Positions 58,195-64,000 of a stretch of DNA of 64,000 bases are shown here, piece after piece. Origin of the DNA: Blastomyces gilchristii SLH14081 (taxonomy: Eukaryota; Ascomycota; Eurotiomycetes; Onygenales; Ajellomycetaceae); the NCBI RefSeq assembly GCF_000003855.2, contig NW_003101681.1, positions 3,887,359 to 3,951,358 on the forward strand, in the 5' to 3' direction. The translations under genes were made by a program, and so were the position numbers. The notes below the pieces were generated by a model. The model saw only the letters and a list, made by a program, of their open reading frames with translations. It had not been told where the DNA came from and made no database searches. The number at the start of each line of letters is the position of its first letter. The stretch's first letter is position 1.

Positions 58195-61100
58195 TTAGCC
58201 CTCTCTTTTCAGAAGCAGTTCCCATCAGTCAAGGGCTGCTGTTTTGAATAACATGGAACTCAGAGTTCAGGTCAGTTAATCATAGCTGACTCATTTCATA
58301 AGATATTGTTGACTGCGGCTGTGTGATCTCTCATTGAGAATATCTTCAATCTCTCACTCAAGCTCATTATCTTCTTCTATGATCTCTGGTGATTGTCAGT
58401 TGAAAGTTAGTTGAGAAGGGAATGAGTCAGTGACAGTGTGATGAAACAAGCTTGTGTAGAAGACATTATGAATTTCTGATGATATGTCAAGACAGTAGTT
58501 ATGACTATCTAGAACTTCTATCACTTTATACTTGATATGATGATCATCTAGCATATGAGATGAACATGTGATTTATATATTCTTAAGATTCAATCATACT
58601 AGATCTTCTATCTTATATTGTTCAGTGGGGTCTCAGTGAACATTGATTTAATTCTCTTAATCTTGTTTCACAGTTGTCATGAAGGTCTCTGCTCAATTAC
58701 AGACATCTCAGAGTTTCATTACTATATTATCAGCAATCTGAATTGAACTGCAGAGGTCTGATGTGAACTGTGTGATCTCTAGAAGATTTAATACCTTCAT
58801 GTGATAACTGTGTGTAAGAAAGAATGAGCTTATATCTGTTGAAATAACATCTTATTCATTGATAGCAACCTCTGTGTATAGAAGCAGATCATGTCAATCA
58901 TCTTGTGAGTGATTGCAGAACTTATGAAGATAGTTCTTTACAGTCTGAATTGTCTGTTCTGATGCATCATTGATCTCAGAGTGATAGACAGTTGACAGAC
59001 AGTGTGTAATCTTGAGAACTTGACAGATTCTTGTTCAGAGAGTGCTCACAAATTGACAGTCTTAATCTGATACTATAGATTTCAGCAATTCATGCATCTG
59101 ATAAAATGAGCTTCTTAGAAAAGCTTCAGTGACTGATTCAGTATTTATCTTGTCACAGAGTTTCAATATAATACTCTTGCTTAATTAATTCATAATAACC
59201 AGGACATTTCTACAGCTCTTACTGTCAGAGAGATCAACAGTGAAGTCAATTATCACATCTCATCAGATTCTATCAGAGACATCAAGTGATTTCAGCAGGC
59301 CTTTTCTACAGTTCTTTTACAAGGTGATGAAGAAACAATGATTACAGTTTCAGATAAAATATCTGATACTGTTTAATATCTCAAATCAGTAGAACTTCTG
59401 AGAGAGTATTTAATACAGTTATTCATGACCTGAATGATCAGTCATATGCGAATTATGCATCTCTTGCATTATTCAAGTGTGTAAGAATTCAGAGTAGAGA
59501 ACTCAACATCACTCACAGAACTGTAGAGTGTTATTATCATCAATTGAGCATTCTGAGATGTCAGTTCTTATACATAGTTCTGAGGAGAATCAGAGTGCTT
59601 CTTGATATACTGCTTCAGTGAGTACTTGAAGAAGTTCATCAGTTTGAGCTGTTATATATCATAATTCATTCAGTATAGGTTCAGAAGAAGTTGAGATATC
59701 AGTGTCAGTGTCAGTGTCAGTTTAAAGACAGAGTGTTCTAATTGAAGAAGCATGTATAGTGTCATGAGTTGTTTCATCTTGATTAACTAGTATCTTCAGA
59801 TTCAAGAGCTGATGCTCTCAATTCATTCAGCAAGTATCTGTTATATCAGATGGCATATCTTACTCTTGTTATAAGAGAGCATCTATCATCAAGTTCTGAC
59901 TGCTAGAATAGTAGTGTATTGTAAAATGAAAGCAGCTTAAGAACTCAGATCATTGTATCTGTTATTCAGTGAGTTTATAGATAGTTATAAAGTATTTGAG
60001 ATTCTTATAATCTATGACTATCTCAAATTCAGAGATACTTCAGAGTTCAGAGTCTCATTCTTCTAAATAGTGTATAATTGTAAGGAGTTTCTTATCATAG
60101 ATCTCATAATTGCATTCAGTGAGACTCAGTTTCTTAGATATGAAAGCACATGATTATAGAACATCTTCATCATTATATTATAATATCACTTTCTCTATCA
60201 CATAGTCAGAGAAATCAGCTTCAATAACTATCTTGTAATCAGAATTGAATGTTATCAGTAGAGAAGTATTAATAAACATCTTCTTCATCTGTGTAAATGC
60301 AGCTTCAGTGTCTGCTGATTATTGAAATACTATGTCTTTCTTAGTGAGTTCTGTAAGTGGTCTTATGATATCTGAGAAGTTTTATATAAATCACTGATAA
60401 AAGTTAGCAAATCTGATGAAGCTTTATACATCTTTCACAGTGTGTGAGACCTCTTATTCAAGAATAGCAGAGATCTTCTCAGAATTCATTCAGATTTCCT
60501 TACCAGCTTTCATGATGAAACCTAAGTATTTAGTACTCTTGACTTCAAAATCACACTTATTAATATCAATTGATAGTTCTGCTTCTTGTAGTTATTGTAA
60601 TACTCTTTATATATACTCTTGATATTCCTTTCTGAATTCATTGATGAAGATGAGAATGTTATCTAGATAAGCAGATACAAATTCATTAAGAAAGTCTTGA
60701 AGTGCTCAGTTAATATACTTCTGAAATGTACTGAAAGCATTGATCAGTTCAAAGAGTGTAACTACTCATTCAAAGAGATTATATTATGTTTAGAATGCTG
60801 TAAGTCACTCATCTCCTTCAGTGATGTGAATCTTATAAAACACAGTGATGACATCTAACTTTATAAATTATTGAGCTTGTTCAATACAAGCTAGAGTTTC
60901 ATTGATAAGAGATAAAGAATAACAGTCTTTCTTTATTAATCTGTTCAATTCTTGATAATTCACATAGAACTGAAGTTCTTCACCTGATTTCTTTGCAAAG
61001 AGAATAGAGGCTGTGATGAAAGAGTTACTAATATGTATAAATTCTTTATTTAACAGATTATTGAGTGTCTTTTGAAGAAGAAGAAGTTCATCTTAGAACA

Positions 61101-61800
61101 TGTTATAAAGAGGGCCTTATAGCAGTTCAGAGTTCTTACTGTTCTTTTTCTCTAACTTGATACTGTGATTCACTTCAGAACCTTGTAAGAGAAGTATATA
61201 CATAATATTATCTTGTCAGAAGACATCTAAATATTCATAATATTATTAAGAGAGTTTTGTATGAGAATCTGTTATTATAATATGAAATAACTTTTCTAGA
61301 GTCTTTTTAATATTGATCACACTGATAAAATAGATTGATATATGATTTTACTGTCAGTGAACTTGTCAGTGACTCTGTCAGTGATTTTAATAATGACTTC
61401 TTTTTCAGAGTATTTTATAAGTGTTGACAGAGATCTGTGTAAGATTCATAGTCTTATGAATATCATCTTTGTGAATTCTGTCATCATTAGAGAATATCAA
61501 GCTTCTGTTTCAAGCATTCAGCAAGATGCCTTATTCAGATAGTCAGACAAGTTCTAACATAAGATTATAGTTGAGATTATTAACTTCATATATATAGACA
61601 TCTTCATATTGATGTTCTCTTACATCTATATTCAGTTTTATTATATAATAGATACAAACATTCTTCAGATCATTAAATTCTGTGAGAAGTTAAGATTTTA
61701 ATAAAGAAATACACTGAAGATTATAATATCTTACAACTGAAGATTTTATCATTGCATAGTGACATAGACTACTGTCTATCATGGCTTTCATATTATACAT
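58195..61800 (-). pseudogene. A3 pol (protease, RT, RNase H, integrase, chromodomain)
   Basis: Minus strand. Protease block MKAMIDSS near 61785 (the Gly of DSG is Ser). RT about 61150-60340: LINETLACIEQAQ near 60890, VSAYLDNILIF at about 60645-60675 (YLDD to YLDN). RNase H follows to about 59760; integrase about 59750-58430 with DDASEQTIQTVKNYLH near 58930. The chromodomain-like end at about 58420-58195 has EIEDILNERSHSRSQQYL. Trp codons are mostly TGA. This order, with integrase before the chromodomain, defines a chromovirus. Confidence 0.85.
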
Positions 61801-61899
61801 ATTATCAATTACAGTAGATATAAGAATTGCATTCATTGCTATTTTCTTTGTAAATTATTGTCATCTGACCTCTTCAAGCTTCTGTTTATAAATTTGAAC

Positions 61900-63020
61900 A
61901 GAAGCTAATCTTTTCTCTGTTTCACTGAGACATTCTTATAGTTATCTTTTAAATCTTTCTTCACTGCAATGTGATTGATCTGAACAGACACTGATTCATC
62001 TTTTAAACAAGAAGACACTGATCTTTCTCTCAATTGAGAAGATATGTAGATTGATCAGCAGTTAAAAGCAATGTGCTCTGATCAGTTACAGTTAATACAC
62101 ACTTCTTATTAACATTGATCAGTGACTTCTTCAGAAGTGATATCAGGAACTTGAAAGCCTGTTCAGATGACAGAGACTCTTGCTTATATGTAGACATTTG
62201 AGTCTACTCAATTCATAGTATCTGCATCATTGTTATTCTTCAGTGTGAGTGTATAAGTTGCTGAAATATAATATCTTCTATCACTGTTCTGTATACTCTT
62301 GAGCTTGATAAGATAATCATTTAATGTCTGAAGCTGTGTACAGAAGTCTTTATAAGTCTGGTCTTTGTCTACACTTATAAGAGTCTGTAAGAGTTTGAAA
62401 GTTAATGTCTTCTTAAGTATACTAATCTTCATTTAATTCTTTCAAGATTAATCTCCTGCTTCTAGAATTTTAATGTTGAAGTTAGAAATGAATATTATAA
62501 GAGAAGTGTTTCTCTGTCAGATACTCTGTAATCAATCTAATACTTTCTGTTGTATAACAGTGTCTTGAAACAGAATATTAAGATATTTGATAATATTATC
62601 AGATGTTTGTAACACTGATTCATATGCTTTTATTTATAAATGAAACTTCTGTTTCATACAATTCTTCAATTATTCATTGATATATCAATCTTGATTGATT
62701 AGTGAACTGATAGCATCTTCATCTATACTCAGTTTTGTAAGCATTTTCATTCTTTATAATGAGTAGAGAGTGAGATTGAAAGTATTGAAATATACAGAAG
62801 TATCTAAGCATTCTTTCAGTGCTTTTATATTCAATTCTGTAGATGTTGAAATTGTCTGAGTTTCTTGTTATAATAATTATTAAATCTCTTTATATTAATG
62901 TTGTTAAGTTGCATGTATATCAGCTATTTATTACTGTTGCAATTTCAACATTGCTCAGAGCCACTGTGATATCACTTCTATACTTGTGTTTAAGAGTTCT
63001 CTCATATTATCATTAGACAT
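61900..63020 (-). pseudogene. A3 gag
   Basis: Start ATG at plus-strand 63018-63020 (MSNDNMRELLNTSIEV), shared in position with A1 and A2. A clean stretch lies at 62432-62208, and an intact CCHC zinc knuckle with its Trp as TGA (CINCN*SEHIAFNC) at 62058-62099. Gag would form the particle and bind element RNA. The leader 63021-63325 is untranslated. Confidence 0.78.
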
Positions 63021-63325
63021 GATTATCAATTGTCAGATGTGTAATTGTATGAATATCTCATATATCTGAGTGTCAGAACTCTCAGATCTTTTACTGATAT
63101 TCTCTTGTAATATCTTACTCTCTTTATAAGATCTTGTTATAAGGGCCAGGGACAACTGGTGAGCAAGCTTCTATCTGAGAACTCAGTGTCTGCTTTAACT
63201 AAATTGTTTCTCTTTTCTTATGTGTTGTTACACATTCAAATATCTCTTGATGGATAATCATTTCTAATGAGGAGATGATGCATGAATAATTGTTTCTAAT
63301 AAGAAGATGATGAATGTTTTTCTAG

Positions 63326-63639
63326 TGTAAGAGACCTACACTGAATAGATTGATATAATATTGATAGATCTTATATAACAAAGAGAAAAATGTTAGAGAA
63401 GGAAAGAAAGAGAAAGTGTGAGAATCAGCAATTGAAGTGGATATTTATACATGTATATGGTGATGTACGCGGTGGTGCTTCAGAGCGGAAGAATATATGT
63501 GCATTCGTAGCGGCCGAGGATCGGCGATCGGAACATACACGTTCGTGGCAGCCGAGGATCGGCGATCGGGAATGGGGCGGTAGGAATCTATGAAGTGTAC
63601 GGAATAGTCTATATGATTGATCGGGCGCAGCCCGCCACA
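63326..63639 (-). repeat. A3 5' LTR (right)
   Basis: Keeps a GC-rich third (63500-63639) with gcggccgaggatcggcgatcgg and gggcgcagcccgcca, the best surviving version of the family A LTR end. Open frames called across it on both strands have no coding support. Confidence 0.93.
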
Positions 63640-63644
63640 ATATT

Positions 63645-64000
63645 ACTTATATCTCATGAGTATTATACTGGCTTGAATTAAGGTGGAATTTCTGTTCAAG
63701 AGTATGAATAAAGCTGTGAAATTCAGACAATATGTTTTTCTTGTATCTCAGAGAATCTCTGACCTTAATCTCTCTATCTTTATAATAGATGTAGATTTGT
63801 AGAGGCTGCAGTGATAACAGAGTGATTGAAGAGTCTATGTCAAAATGTACAGCAGGTTCAGAAATCTCAGATTTCTGCTAAGATAGAGATGTACACACTC
63901 TAGAGAATGATGTGAAGTTTTCTTCAGAGAATGAGATCAGGTCAGTCTCAGCATGAGTGTATGAAATCATATCAGTCTATTAATGAAGCTTGACTGATTC
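63645..64000 (-). pseudogene. Gypsy-F gag, upstream part (runs out of window)
   Basis: Minus strand. Reads EIKVRDSLRYKKNILSEF and HTLEQKFHLNSSQ toward the A3 insertion, continued at 57874 downward by a block like 'YTDTIIT*EEFKNFLLNQIED', the usual gag 'tWeeFk..l' pattern. The F 5' LTR lies beyond 64000. Confidence 0.6.

Larger units (their letters stand above)
57880..63639 (-). mobile_element. Gypsy-A copy A3, uninterrupted, nested in F gag
   Basis: LTRs 57880-58194 (315 bp) and 63326-63639 (314 bp), TSD atatt on both sides (57875-57879 and 63640-63644). 5760 bp, minus-strand gag-pol, no internal insertion, so it is the reference for family A. It is less mutated than A1 and A2 in several places. 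It interrupts the F gag: the frame before it (63645-64000) and after it (57874 downward) join into one gag sequence. Confidence 0.95.

Noticed and set aside
63390..63640. ORFs on both strands with good GC content
   Set aside because: They lie entirely inside the unmutated part of the A3 LTR.

Overview
The window looks like heterochromatin-type, AT-rich sequence from a filamentous ascomycete. It has fungal-style short introns with TACTAAC branch points, several LTR-retrotransposon families (three of the Ty3/gypsy families carry chromodomain-like C-termini), Tad-type LINEs with an RNase H domain, and hAT elements. Nearly every coding stretch is damaged by C-to-T / G-to-A transitions that turn Trp TGG into TGA and Gln CAA/CAG into TAA/TAG, as expected of a RIP-like process. 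I see no intact host gene, rRNA, convincing tRNA or CRISPR. Family letters (A to F) are mine.

Layout of the left half, solved from matching target-site duplications (TSDs): a copia element C (minus strand; LTRs up to 224 and about 29860-30126) contains gypsy copy A2 (897-28159, TSD attta). A2 contains gypsy copy A1 (1781-15592, TSD aatat) and gypsy B (16251-24100, TSD tatac/catac). A1 contains a 5'-truncated LINE (4796-6568) and an autonomous-type hAT element (7429-13755). The hAT contains a 506 bp non-autonomous hAT MITE (8316-8821), and B contains a second copy of that MITE (23142-23647).

Middle: a gypsy D pol remnant (30127 to about 34360, plus strand) carries copia E (34366-42924, 95 bp LTRs, TSD gaaaa), itself split by LINE2 (about 36510-39895). 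LINE2 is the best preserved element here. From 43070 to 46090 lie three unassigned degraded plus-strand reading frames and a 155 bp direct repeat. A long LINE with an endonuclease domain (46600-50854, TSD of 15 bp) splits a small GC-rich island, and it carries a rearranged hAT-arm fragment.

Right: an unassigned, partly unmutated coding-like locus (50938-52920) is followed by a minus-strand chromovirus F (about 53100 to beyond 64000). F is split by gypsy copy A3 (57880-63639, TSD atatt), the cleanest reference for family A.

The most unusual signals are the mutation context (CpG and CpC lose C, while CpA is largely kept, unlike classical CpA RIP), a hAT family with a second upstream ORF and recently moved MITEs, and the unassigned degraded genes between 43 and 53 kb, one with an Arg/Ser-rich domain. 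Gene coordinates inside pseudogenes are approximate; LTR and TSD coordinates are read to the base unless stated.
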